Shown here in pieces: positions 22,846 through 33,399 of a stretch of DNA of 64,000 nucleotides. The notes beneath the pieces are model-generated. The model did not search any database. It saw only the letters and a program-made list of their open reading frames with translations, and was not told the origin of the DNA. Made by a program: the position numbers and the translations under genes. Position 1 is the first letter of the stretch. Every line of letters starts with the position of its first letter. The stretch is taken from the NCBI GenBank assembly GCA_945910005.1, contig OX246746.1, positions 25,505,075 to 25,569,074 of the forward strand. The letters run 5' to 3'. The DNA comes from Isoperla grammatica (taxonomy: Eukaryota > Arthropoda > Insecta > Plecoptera > Perlodidae).

Positions 22846-25800
22846 ATGGCAGATGATAATAAACCGAACGATGAGCAAGTAGGTGTAAATCAGTAACTAA
22901 GAATTATTAATATTTTGGTTTTCAGTAATATAGGCCTGGCCTAGCCTAGGGCCTAGGTCTCTCCTAGGCTAGGGCCTAGGCCTAGGCCTAGGCCTAGCTT
23001 GGCCAAGGTTTAAATCTTATTTGAACCAACTAACTTGCAAACCGAAGCTTGACGGCCTGCCAGTCGTAGGCCTAGGCCTAGGGTTGCTTAACGAGAATGA
23101 TATTGGCGGTTATAGTTGTTGGAATGAAATGCCATGGCATTAACTAGGCCTAGGCCTAGGCCTAGCCATTATAGGACCTACCACGGCCTAGGCCTAGGCC
23201 TAGGCTAGGGTTAGGTAGGCCCTAGCATCCATATGTCACATATCCCTGACTGGGAATTGATTCTAGGTTGCCGCCCACTTGCTGGGGCAGGATTATTTCT
23301 ACGTATTTATTTAATGTAGGCCTAGGCCTAGGCGTATTTTAAGTTTTTACAGCAAGGAAATGCCTACTGTACTGTAGGTAGGCCTAGGGTACGCCTAGGC
23401 TAGCATAACATGCTAGACTTGATCAAAGGCCTTTCTTTGGTTTGGTTTTGGTTTTTTCGGTTTCTTTGATTTGGTTACTTTTCTGATAACTCATAAGGCA
23501 TCCTCCTATGATCGAGCAAAAGCATGTGAACAAAATCATGGTTCTCCTCATAGGGACCTAAGTATTATTGTAAATGCTGAACTGTAGTAGGCCTAGTTTC
23601 TAGATCAAAAATAAGAAGTGCAATGCATCTGCAATGACAGTTTACAAATAGTAGGCCTACAAGTTTAGAGAAATGTACACATTTAGTAAGAGAACCCACA
23701 GCAGGCATAACTTTACAGTGTCAAATTTTATATTGGAACAAAAGCCGTGACTGCTAGCGGAACCCTTTGATTACCACCATAGGCTTAACAGACTAATACA
23801 TGCAATATACTCTCAACATTTCTCATAGTGAAATGAAATACAATCATATTAAATAACAATACAACCAAACTTTCTTATCATTATAATTTTGTTTTTTATC
23901 TAGATAATTTTTAGTTTGAGCAATTTGTTTACAATATCTATCCATCACACGTCATATTGACATGCAAATAGCCAAGTTTATTTGCAGTCTAATTAAAAAA
24001 ATGCATACAGTCCAGAAATTGGCTTGGCAGCTGGTGAGCCTGCTAACAAATTTGAAACTCCACATTACACAAGTGGGTGATACACTGAGATATAAACAAT
24101 CTGAAATGTTAAAGGCATTAAATGGTAAGTTAATGATAGTATCAATGTAGTTTTGTGGGTCACTGCAGTGTGGCCACTGGAAAGCAAGAAGAGAAAGAAG
24201 TACAAATTTCTCCTTTCTTTGGTCTTTCTTTGGTTTGGTTTTGGTTTTTTTGGTTAGGTTAAACGTTGTTCGACGAGTGCGAATAAAAGGAAAAATACCC
24301 TTATAGAATTGTCATTGGATGTCTATCAAGATGCTGAGCATTTTCAAAGTTATAGTTTGTCTTAAAATCTGAATGTGCCTTACTTACAGAATGTATACAC
24401 AGATGGCTACAGGAAATCCAACTTGGTCACATTTTTATTTTATCACCCTCTACGTTATTTGCAAGTACGTTCGCAAATAGTAAGTTCACTGTACTTCTTA
24501 AGAGCACCAAAAAGTGCTACTTAAATCACACTTTTCTAGTACTCGAGTGCAATACATAAATCTAACAACCATCTGCATTGGCTGATGCAGTTGAGGTGCA
24601 GGTCTTTAAGCATGCTACCTACGGAGGTGGATTTGAATCTCGCCTGAAGACGTTTCTTATTCTTTTTTTGTGTAAATGTCCTTCATCAATATTCAATATT
24701 ATACAATTGCAATGTTCACACAGAAAAATAATTGGTCTAGAACTAAGACATGCATGTTAGATTTATGTTTTGTTGCTTTATGTCTCTATGTCTCTATGTC
24801 TCTATGTCTCTATTCTTGCAATCTATTGCAAGAATAGAGACATAAAGCAACAAAACATAAATCTAACATGCATGTCTTAGTTCTAGACTAATTATTATTC
24901 TGTGTGAACATTGCAATTGTATAATATTTATACATACATGTCAGGAATGACAGGATAATTTTTTCCATTTACTTACATATTCAACTTACTTAGGCCTATT
25001 TGTATCTCTAAAAGACAGGCCTACAGATATGGAGTCTTACAGATTTTACTCATTCAAAGACTATCTTGGTCTTTGGGATGAAGATATAAAAAAAGATATG
25101 TTGGTAGAAATAAGTTGGGCATTGACATCACTAATATATATGCCTATACCTTTAACAAAGTTGTATTAAATAAAAAAAGTAAAAGTTTTACACTCAGCCA
25201 ACATTTAAAACTTGTACCTAACATAGGCTACCTATATAGTTTTGGCAGTGAACTCAATATGGTATGTTCTGTAATAGAATAGGGTATCTAACGTAAAAAT
25301 CAGCTTGCAACTTTTTTACTAGCCCTTGACCATCGTATGTTCTTTACATGTTTACAGGCAAAGCAAAATGCTTTATGGGAAAAGTATAAAATGATGAAGT
25401 ACATTGACATTAGAACAATGGGCATTTTCTACCCGTTTGATCCTCCTAAGGTTCCTGAAAGAAAGTTATCTGCAGTAGAAGACAAAATATCACACTCAAG
25501 TAAGAAAGCTTCTTATCTAGTATATGGTCATGTGTGTCTTATATGTGTGGAGGTATTATGAGATATAAATCTTCATCTAAAAACACCAGCATCATAATTT
25601 AAACGTTGTAAAAGTAAATATGCTAGCCACGGTCCATTACATCACCACTAGAAGTGCACTAAGCAAGGTTGTCTAGCTAAATTACTGTAGTACTGATAGG
25701 TCTACATATTAGGGCTGCCCAACGATATCGATAATTCGATACGATATCGATAATGGAAAAATAATTCGATATCGATATAGAATTATTATATTATACATAT

Positions 25801-28755
25801 CGCGATATCGAACTTGCGCCAAATAAGCTAATTGTTTAGAAAAAAACGATTACGTCACGTCACGCCAATCACAATATCGCTGTTTTGTGTGGATATTTTA
25901 AATTTTGAATAGTATGTACACACAAATTGACACACATTATAAGACATTTCAAAGTTCAAACATTTATTTACGTATTACGTTAATGTTGTTTATAATAAGT
26001 GGCCTCTGGCTGGTCTGGAAATTCTAAAAACATACGAGGAAAGTTTTGATATCGCCGATATCGATACGTTTCTTGATAAGTTCGATATCACGACACGATA
26101 TCGATAATTCTTCCCGCGATGTCGATATGATCTTTTTTATCGTTGGGCAGCCCTACTACATATACATGGTTTTATGTTTTGTTTTAGTTCAAGAGCAGAC
26201 TGTTGAATTTGGCAGTGGGAAGTTTTACGCATCCTGTGGACTTGGAGGTGGTCTGGCTTGTGGCCTCACCCATCTATTTGTCACACCACTAGATATAGTG
26301 AAATGCCGCATACAAGTTGATCCAGATAAATACAAGGGCCTAGTTACAGGATTCAAGGTAATGAACTAACTTAAAGTTGGCACTCACACCATCTAGGCTT
26401 CTCTATCCTGAAGTGGCAAGACATGTGTGTGTGATATAAGTGGCCTGGCATAACAGTCAAGAGGAGGGAGGGTGACACCATAATGAAGCATGGAGCATGC
26501 ACAAGAGTAAAACTGTGAAATGTTCGAATTAAGAGCAAAGGACACCTCTAAGTCAAAAACCGCAAAAAATTTTCATTTTGTAATTATATCTCACGATTGA
26601 AAGACAAAATCGAAAATCTGAGAAACCATAGCGCTGTGGTTTGGTAAGCCCCACAGACTGAATGATAAATGTATTTAACATTATAATCAGTATTACTGTG
26701 ATAACGATTTCCTTGGTAATTTAAGGAAATCGTTATCACAGTCATACTGACTATAACGTTAAATACATTTATCATCAGTGTGTAGGGCCGACATAAACCA
26801 CAGCACTATGATTTCTCAGATTTTCGATTTTGTGTTTCAATCTTGAGATATAATTAAAAAATGAGAATTTTCTGCGGTTTTTAACGTAGAGGTATCCTTC
26901 GCTCTTAAGATGAAATGGATGTTAACGAAACAATATTAAGGCTGTAGGATAAGATAGTCGTTTTTAACATTCGGTGTTTTGTGTTGTCTGCAAACATGCG
27001 TAGGCTATTTAAAATTGTGTATAGTTTCTAAGGATGTACAAATTAATGCCCTAATGCATGTAGTTTTTTTTAATGAGCGCACCAAATACAAAAATAATCC
27101 CAGTTATAACATTTTGCAAATTTGTAAAATGCCCAAAAAACACCATTTTCATAATAAAAAACAATCATTTTCTAACTGTTTAGGCCTAGTCAAAATATAC
27201 ATAAATCAAAACCTTTGTTTGTACTGTATTTCAATTGCAGCCATGCAACATTTCAGACATGATACATTCTTTCTGAGCAGTAGGCCCTTTTAGGTCAAAA
27301 GCGTCCAACTCCTGTGAAACATCAAGTAAAAAAAGTTTCCAATTTTTGTCAATAATTGATGTTGGGGAATTACTTGAACATTAATTGTAAATTACTAATT
27401 GATTGAATGTATAACCATATTAGAAAGCCAGACGTAGATGCAGAAGAGCTTGGATTGATTGAGTGCAAGCTGTGGTGCAAGTAATAGAAGTGATTGTATG
27501 AGCATGTGCACTTATCTTTAATGATACGAGACACAACTAGGAATGATTTCGGGTACCCGGAAAGTGTATCGGAACTGGTTCCATTGAGATCCGGATATGG
27601 TTTTTCCACTTTTGTTGTTCAAAAGTTGCATGTAAAATATTGATAGGAGGTTGCATGTCTGCTAATTTACTTCGTAATTGGCCTTGAATTTGATGAAATT
27701 CGCTATTTGTATAATTGAGTGTTGCCGGTTGCCTCCCGTCTTGCATAAAATACACGTACATGTAATTTTCCTTGGTCATTTTGTAATGAAAAATGAACAA
27801 AATGTACCATAGCTGGTGATTTCTAACCTGATTGAAACCGGATCCGGCATACAAGAACCAGATTCTAATTTTTAGCCCCGAAGTCATTCCTAGACTGGAC
27901 TATCCCAAATTTCTCTAACGATGATAATGATAATGATGATAATTTGGATGACTTCTAGAATATGCTATTCTACGACTATGAAGTTAATGATTTGTTTCTA
28001 TTGTTCAGCTGACTTTGCAGGAACGCGGAGTTCGTTCTTTCGGCCTAGGTTGGGCTCCAACTTTAATCGGCTATACAATGCAAGGAGGTTGCAGATTTGG
28101 CCTTTACGAAGCGTGCAAGATCTACATAGCGGACTTCGTCGGCCCCGTAATCGCTTACAAACATCGAACGGCCCTTTACCTTATTGCCGCCGCAACTGCA
28201 GAATTCTTTGCGGATTTCTTGCTGTGCCCATGGGAGGCTGCCAAAGTCCGGATGCAAACGCAACAGGGTTTCGCAGGTACTCTACGAGAAGCGTTCCCCA
28301 AGATCTATAACAGCGAGGGCATAAATGGGTTTTACAAGGGACTCCCACCTCTATGGATGCGCCAGATTCCGTACACCATGATGAAGTTCGCAAGCTTCGA
28401 ACGCACCATCGAATTCCTCTACAAGAGCGTGGTTCCCAAACCTCGGAGCGAATGCACGAAAGGTCAGCAACTAGTGGTAACCTTTATTGCCGGGTACATT
28501 GCCGGAATTTTCTGTGCCATAGTAAGTCACCCTGGCGATACTATCGTGTCCAAGCTCAACAAGGAAAAAACTGAAACACTTGCAGGGATTATCAAGAAAA
28601 TCAGTTTTATGGAGTTGTGGAATGGCTTGGGTCCACGAATTCTTATGGTGGGCACTTTAGCAGGAGGGCAGTGGCTGATTTATGATGCTGTCAAGGTGGC
28701 TCTGCACATCCCACGACCTCCCCCGCCAGAGATGCCTGCCAGCATGAGGAAGTAA
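22846..28755 (+). CDS. SLC25A3: Mitochondrial phosphate carrier (SLC25A3 family)
   Basis: Joined exons 22846-22878, 25358-25499, 26188-26357 and 28009-28755 give about 363 residues, near the ~362 of the vertebrate protein. The carrier imports phosphate with protons across the mitochondrial inner membrane. Three solute-carrier repeats are visible: TPLDIVKCRIQ, CPWEAAKVRMQT and HPGDTIVSKLN. Family stretches WMRQIPYTMMKFA, VPKPRSEC, VSHP and the C-terminal PRPPPPEMP are well conserved. All junction phases agree (0, 1, 0) with GT-AG borders. The last two repeats and more lie in one 747-bp exon. The first two exons are least certain: they encode a charged N terminus (MADDNKPNDEQ, then AKQNALWEKYK) unlike the usual presequence. 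Extra candidate exons at 24016-24124 and 24994-25103 also fit in phase as a pair. Confidence 0.93.
22935..23400. repeat. (TAGGCC)n-rich intronic region
   Basis: Repeated blocks of the self-complementary hexamer TAGGCC/AGGCCT (22935-22998, 23067-23082, 23144-23216, 23317-23330, 23382-23400) in intron 1. The same hexamer recurs through the whole window. Confidence 0.85.
24016..24124 (+). other. Candidate alternative exon in phosphate carrier intron 1
   Basis: A 109-bp open segment after CCAG and before a strong GTAAGT donor encodes KLAWQLVSLLTNLKLHI and VGDTLRYKQSEMLKALN. Joined to exon 1 it reads in frame, but directly joined to 25358 it shifts frame. With the candidate exon 24994-25103 between them (open, phase 1 to 0) the frame is restored. 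No family is recognised, and it may belong to another transcript. Confidence 0.35.
24695..24928. repeat. Near-perfect inverted repeat (foldback) in intron
   Basis: Arms of about 110 bp, starting AATATTATACAATTGCAATG, repeat in inverse orientation with very few differences. The left arm includes four tandem TATGTCTC units, the right arm only one. The loop is around TTGCAATCTATTGCAA at 24815-24830. The near-identity suggests recent origin or ongoing gene conversion. Confidence 0.9.
25710..26155. mobile_element. hAT-like MITE, TSD CTACATAT
   Basis: A 446-bp element with inverted ends TAGGGCTGCCCAACGAT / ATCGTTGGGCAGCCCTA and the perfect 8-bp duplication CTACATAT at 25702-25709 and 26156-26163. 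Subterminal regions are rich in ATCGATA motifs. It lies 32 bp upstream of the third coding exon of the phosphate carrier, so it makes up most of that intron's 3' end. Confidence 0.95.
26533..26904. mobile_element. TTAA-flanked MITE, 372 bp (copy 1)
   Basis: An almost complete palindrome with ends GAGCAAAGGACACCTCTA / TAGAGGTATCCTTCGCTC, flanked by TTAA (26529-26532, 26905-26908). A second copy of exactly the same length is at 36487-36858. TTAA duplication is the piggyBac superfamily signature. No coding capacity. Confidence 0.93.
27537..27893. mobile_element. MITE with CTAGGAATGATTTCGGG ends
   Basis: Inverted termini CTAGGAATGATTTCGGG (27537) and CCCCGAAGTCATTCCTAG (27876-27893), with further inverted matches inside (GGATCCGG-type). 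Located in the last intron of the phosphate carrier. Superfamily not assigned. Confidence 0.75.
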
Positions 28756-29280
28756 GGGAGGCGATGACAATGCACATCTTAAGCTAAATCATTAAATTCA
28801 AAAAGATAGTTTAGACAAAGTTAGTTAACTCAACTAGTACCAACAAAATTGTGTGTTATGTTTGTTTAATTTGAATGACTCAAAATTTGAGTATATATAA
28901 TATCCTAAAAGTACCTGCCAAAAATCATTTTGAAATCTCCCAATAGGCCTACCAGTCATTACTATTTTTCTGATGCAAGTGCAATTAAGATGTCACAGTC
29001 ATGCCTTTCAGTGTCGATGATACCCGATGGTATAAGTTCCTAAGTAAATGTATCAAGCATTTTGTTGCATTGTGTTGTTCTGATGCAAGTTTTTTGTTGT
29101 CTTGTTATGATTTTGTGTTGTTGTATGTGTTATGTTTGTTTCGTTTGAATGACTTCAATTATGTTGGACACTAATTAGAATTACGGCACTATGTGCATCA
29201 GTATGCAAAATTAATAGTACATCATGATATGAATGTATTAGAAACAATTGTAATAAAATAAAAATTTTATGTTAATATCG
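28756..29280 (+). other. 3' UTR of phosphate carrier
   Basis: Follows the TAA stop and includes AATAAA at about 29254-29259, a plausible poly(A) signal. Two blocks, GTGTTATGTTTGTTT..TTTGAATGACT (28853 and 29128) and TTCTGATGCAAGT (28968 and 29079), are repeated within it. Confidence 0.65.
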
Positions 29281-30330
29281 TCTATAACTTCTTATTTAGG
29301 ATTTGATTTGTTTAGAATTAGAAATATTTGCCCAGTGCTTGCCAAATGTCGTGTCATAGTGTACCAGTAAGTTAGCACAAGAACCCTTCAGCAGTGCACT
29401 GGTCAAGCAAGTCAGTCATTATATTAGTCATGTTTACATGACAAGAGTGAGACTGGGATGAAGAATTCCAGCGTATGTTTACATGTCATAGGATTCTATT
29501 TTTGTTAACTGCTATATGTATTACAGCAATCTGTGGTTGATTTCCAAAGCTTGCTAGTTAAAGTCAAGGTTTACTGGATTTCCGCTAGGCTTCGCTAGTG
29601 CGGCAATGACTCCGCTAGGAGTAAATCCACTAGACTTTGGTTCAAGTGTATAACGAGATTCATCTGGGATCGAGTCCTACTTTCGACTCGCTCCCGCATT
29701 TTGTGGGAATGGATTGAACGAATCCAATCCGCATCGGTGTGGTTATATAATTGGGATTAGATCCAAAATCAGTCAATTCCTTTTTGAATCTTCAATGTAA
29801 TCTTTCAAAAATCTTCAATGTGATGTAACTTAATTGCTACGTACTGCGAGCCAACCAACTTTGTTTCACTATCTTCCTGCAGTTTGGCCTAAGAGTCTTC
29901 AACTGTGACAAAAGGTGAGAGGTAAAGTAACACAATTGGCAACAACACAGCCTTAAAACCAGATAGCAAACAGATATTTGTCTTTAAAGAATAACTGGTA
30001 AGTAATTCAAAGTTACCTTAATCATGATGGTTTAGACTTTAGACGCCGCCTTCCTTCTGGGGCTCTTCATTTAGAGACAAGACACTGAAAATTAACTAGT
30101 TTACACACAAGCAAAATGTGCTTAACTTAAAACTGTCTAAGGAAGTCATCAGCAGGCCCCGAGTCCTTGGTTTGGCTGCTTTCAGGTCACCAAGCACCAG
30201 GTCATCAAGCTGGTCAACCATAATACTGTAAATGCAAAGTATGCTTTGGCTCAACCAGTTTACAACCGAGATTATCTTTATTTTAGTTTGGTTATGAAAG
30301 TAGGTGCCAATCGGCTGGAATGGTATATAA
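29281..30330. other. Intergenic, fragments of a GTTTACATG MITE
   Basis: Segments at 29424-29480 and 29645-29775 match, in inverse orientation, parts of the element at 39198-39442 (shared GCATTTTGTGGGA and GATTGAACGA blocks). A short imperfect hairpin lies at 29570-29640. No gene is seen. Confidence 0.5.
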
Positions 30331-30422
30331 AGTGAGGAAAGGATCCAACAGCTTACCTTCATGTAGTAAGATGACAGATTTGCGAGTTTGAAGTACACAT
30401 AAAAGACATAATACAAAATATA

Positions 30423-30455
30423 ACGAGACGTTTCGACCGAGGTCTTGCTCACTTG
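30423..30455 (-). ncRNA. Hammerhead-like motif in Penelope-like element terminus
   Basis: On the minus strand: GUGAGCAA, a GACC/GGUC stem, GAAA, then CGUC. As in the 16.5 kb foldback, positions 3 and 8 read G and C instead of C and G. Stem I is weak here. Homology to hammerheads known from Penelope-like elements is likely, but activity is unknown. Confidence 0.4.
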
Positions 30456-30518
30456 AGAGAAGAATGGCTACTGCAACTACTCTAGTCAACTAAACAACTA
30501 AAATAAACTAGACTTAAA

Positions 30519-30560
<42 letters not shown>

Positions 30561-30623
30561 ATATTTACAAGGCGCTGTTGGGGGGTGTGGTGGCAGGGAG
30601 GTGAGAGGGGGAGAGGGCTATCA

Positions 30624-31730
30624 CTAACGGATGTTTAGATTGGGGGCCAACCTAGATTTAGTGATCCACTGGTGGGCCAACTCCCACCGTCTTAGTTCGC
30701 CTGGGTTGCAGCTGGCTGGGAGTGATTTTATCACTCTGGTGTTGAAACATCCATTGAATGCCAGGTTATGGGATGCCGCATGTTGAGCCACCGGTTTGTC
30801 CATGGTCAGGTTTTTTGTGTCTTGCCTGTGCCCGTTCATCCGTGACCTAAGTGAGTTCTTAGTTAGGCCAACATATTCGGCAGGGCAGTGATTGCAGTTC
30901 AGTTGGTAGACTACATTGGTGGTTTGGCAGGTGTTGTGTTGCCTGATTGGGTATGTCTTGCCGGTGGCCTGGGCACTGAACGTGGTGGAAGGTTGATGAA
31001 TTGGGCACGTCAAGCAACCGTTACCTCCTTGGCAAGGGTAGGAACCTGCAGGTTCATTTTCAGGAGCGTCCCTGATGCGGCAGTCTCTCCTGACCACTAG
31101 GTCCGCAATGTTCGGGGGGCGTCTGAAGGCTACTCTTGGCAAGGATTTTACAAGATCTTGGGTCTTAGTGGAGGATGTTAAAATGTGAAGGCCACTTTTC
31201 ATGATACCATTGAGTGCCTGTAGTCCTGGGTGCCACTGTGTGACTAGAGGTATAACATCATTGGGCGGCGGGATGGTCTGCCTTGCTGGTCTATTGATGC
31301 GTTGTTGGACGGTGGTCTTGTCGTAGCCTCGAGCCACAAAGGCGTTGGCAATGCGTTCGCAATACTTGGCAAGATCATTACCATCTGAGCTTCTGAGCTT
31401 GTTGGTGGGTTTGAAGTGAACATCAGTTCTCAGCCGGCCTGATTCTAAATAGACATCCACATCAAGGAATGCGACGTGCAATGATGACGATTCCCAAGTG
31501 AAGCGTAACACACTGGCATTGTTGAGGTCCGTGAGGAAGACGTCTAGTAGTTCTTGGCCGTGGGGCCATACCATAAAGATGTCATCAATAAAACGGAAGA
31601 AACACAAGGGCAGATGGTCACGGGTTGCTAGGAACTGCTTCTCTAGTTTGCCCATGAAGAGGTTGGCATACGAGGGGGCCATTCTGGTGCCCATGGCTGT
31701 GCCTTTCGTTTGTAGGTAGTGGCGCTCCAT
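30624..31730 (-). CDS. Penelope-like reverse transcriptase + GIY-YIG endonuclease (partial)
   Basis: The 368-codon frame begins inside the RT palm. It contains GTAMGTRMAPSYANLFMG and the catalytic box FRFIDDIFMVW. A Cys-rich linker (PCQGGNGCLTC) is followed by a C-terminal GIY-YIG nuclease (VVYQLNCNHCPAEYVGLT, then RSRMNGHR). The order RT, Cys/His linker, GIY-YIG is diagnostic of Penelope-like elements. The N-terminal RT fingers are missing, and an in-frame stop lies just upstream, so this is a dead 5'-truncated copy. The remaining frame is otherwise open, so insertion may be fairly recent. Confidence 0.95.
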   Translation of the reverse strand: MERHYLQTKGTAMGTRMAPSYANLFMGKLEKQFLATRDHLPLCFFRFIDDIFMVWPHGQELLDVFLTDLNNASVLRFTWESSSLHVAFLDVDVYLESGRLRTDVHFKPTNKLRSSDGNDLAKYCERIANAFVARGYDKTTVQQRINRPARQTIPPPNDVIPLVTQWHPGLQALNGIMKSGLHILTSSTKTQDLVKSLPRVAFRRPPNIADLVVRRDCRIRDAPENEPAGSYPCQGGNGCLTCPIHQPSTTFSAQATGKTYPIRQHNTCQTTNVVYQLNCNHCPAEYVGLTKNSLRSRMNGHRQDTKNLTMDKPVAQHAASHNLAFNGCFNTRVIKSLPASCNPGELRRWELAHQWITKSRLAPNLNIR

Positions 31731-31780
31731 GAACCGAAAGGTTAGTTTGGGTTTTTATACAAATGCTGAAAATGCACAGT

Positions 31781-32087
31781 AAAGCAGCCACACGGATCGT
31801 AGCGACACCGGCTTGTTTCAATAGAATAAAGGATGAATGGGTAATAATTGAAGGTTTTATTGGCTGTATTTATGGAAACTGACATTTTTTGATAATATCC
31901 TACAGGACCCGATCCACGTTTCCATTTTAAAACTTTTATTGCAGAATCTAGGTATCATCGCGGACTCATTGTTAAAATATGCCTTAAATGCCGTAAATCG
32001 TTTTACAATCTTGTTCCCGTCAAACAATATTATTCTTTTCCTGCCTTTCAAAATAGCCAGTGTCGCTACGATGCGTGCGGCTGCTTT
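31781..32087. repeat. Inverted repeat at the Penelope-like element 5' break
   Basis: The arm AAAGCAGCCACACGGATCGT at 31781 is repeated inversely near 32054-32087 (three mismatches in about 33 bp), with looser pairing inside. It abuts the truncated end of the Penelope-like ORF. Confidence 0.75.
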
Positions 32088-32708
32088 ACAAACAGTAAAA
32101 ATACTACAATTCAATGAATCGCAACAATACTTTTAAGAGAAATTAAATCATTCGTGGAACTTTTTGAATTAAACTGTAAGTTTCATCCGAGATTGGCAAT
32201 TAGAAAAGTAGGCAACCTAAAGGAAGTAAGTTAATCTACATATGAAACAACAAAGATTGGTAAAATTTAAATTTAAATCATTCTACTGGCACGCCTTGAG
32301 CTAGCTGCAAGTGAAAGATTGTTTTGGTAGTAAAATTGCTGCAGGCTGGCTCCAGGTACATGGTTTCAAGATCAAGCCGAGCACAGACCCCCTAACATCA
32401 ACCAGAGTTTACTCTACATTATAAACATCAATGCCAAGCCCCTAAAAAACAGACTTGGATCTGGTTTACTGCCTTAGGTGTCGCTTCTGCTGTATGCATA
32501 CGAATATTGGTTATGGTGCCACTTATTGCACTTTCGATATTAGAAAGAATGTGTGTGAATGTGCCAAGCGGCTAGGCCACTATGGCATCACCACTAGTGG
32601 ATGGAAAGGAAAGCGCCAACCAACAGTCGCCACGACGACTGTGGTTCTCAAGTTTTATGGTATTTCAAACACTATATTAAAAGTGACATTAACCATGTTA
32701 GTCCTCAT
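32088..32708. other. Gene-free spacer
   Basis: Short open frames at 32455-32712 show no recognisable domain. Confidence 0.45.
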
Positions 32709-32712
32709 TTAA

Positions 32713-33395
32713 AGGATTAGTCAGATAATAAACTAAAAAATCACCACTGACCACTGAGTCATAAGTGCATGAAATTCAGTTATGTGTAAAATAAAATTGA
32801 TATAGGTTGCTTCAATGCAAGAAAAAAAATAGTGAACATTTAGCTGTTCTATAAGATTCACTTCGATAGCTCTGCTGCATTTTCTTTTAAAGCGTAGTAC
32901 AACTGTATCGGTTCTGAGGTCGCTAACGCCTGCCTGATTGACAGAGCACTCATTGTGTAATACTAGTCCAGCCAGCGCTTCGCGAAACACTCCGCGACTG
33001 CGGACAGTACCGCTCAAAACAGATTGCAACTTTTCTTCACATCAAGTCACAAGAAAATTAATTGCAGGGCATTTTGTAGAAGTACACATTCGTACTAAGA
33101 AGCATGTTATCAGTAGGGAAACGATGCACATTAAACCTCCTGATCGATTTTTTATAAGTGCCCTATTTTAGCGGTGGTTTTCCTATCTCGAGGCAACATT
33201 TTTTGTATATGGGAATTACCATGAGAAAAGTTGCTCGGTGCTCCTTGGTAGCAACAAGCCAAAAAAATTGCGGTTTTCTTTAATTTTTTAACCGCCTGCT
33301 TTTAAAGTATGGTATCTTTTAGTCATGTTTTCCATATTTGAGGGTGGACATTATATACAAATGATAGTTTTTTAGTTTCCCATCTGACTAACCCT
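32713..33395. mobile_element. TTAA-flanked non-autonomous element
   Basis: A 683-bp segment with inverted ends AGGATTAGTCAGATAATAAA / CATCTGACTAACCCT. TTAA flanks both sides (32709-32712 and 33396-33399). No transposase frame is visible. The termini differ from the 372-bp TTAA MITE. Confidence 0.8.
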
Positions 33396-33399
33396 TTAA

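Larger units (their letters stand above)
30338..31740 (-). mobile_element. Penelope-like element, 5' truncated
   Basis: A minus-strand element with an RT plus GIY-YIG ORF (31730-30624). Its 3' flank holds a (TA)n tract (30522-30556) and a terminal segment ending GGTAAGCTGTTGGATCC. That segment includes the hammerhead-like GAAACGTC block (30423-30455). The same terminus is found at 16380-16740, 43090-43200 and 54096-54314. The 5' side is cut inside the RT by the inverted repeat at 31781-32087. Confidence 0.92.

Noticed and set aside
28063..28574. Other-frame ORFs over the last phosphate carrier exon
   Set aside because: They are shadows of the well-conserved carrier frame.
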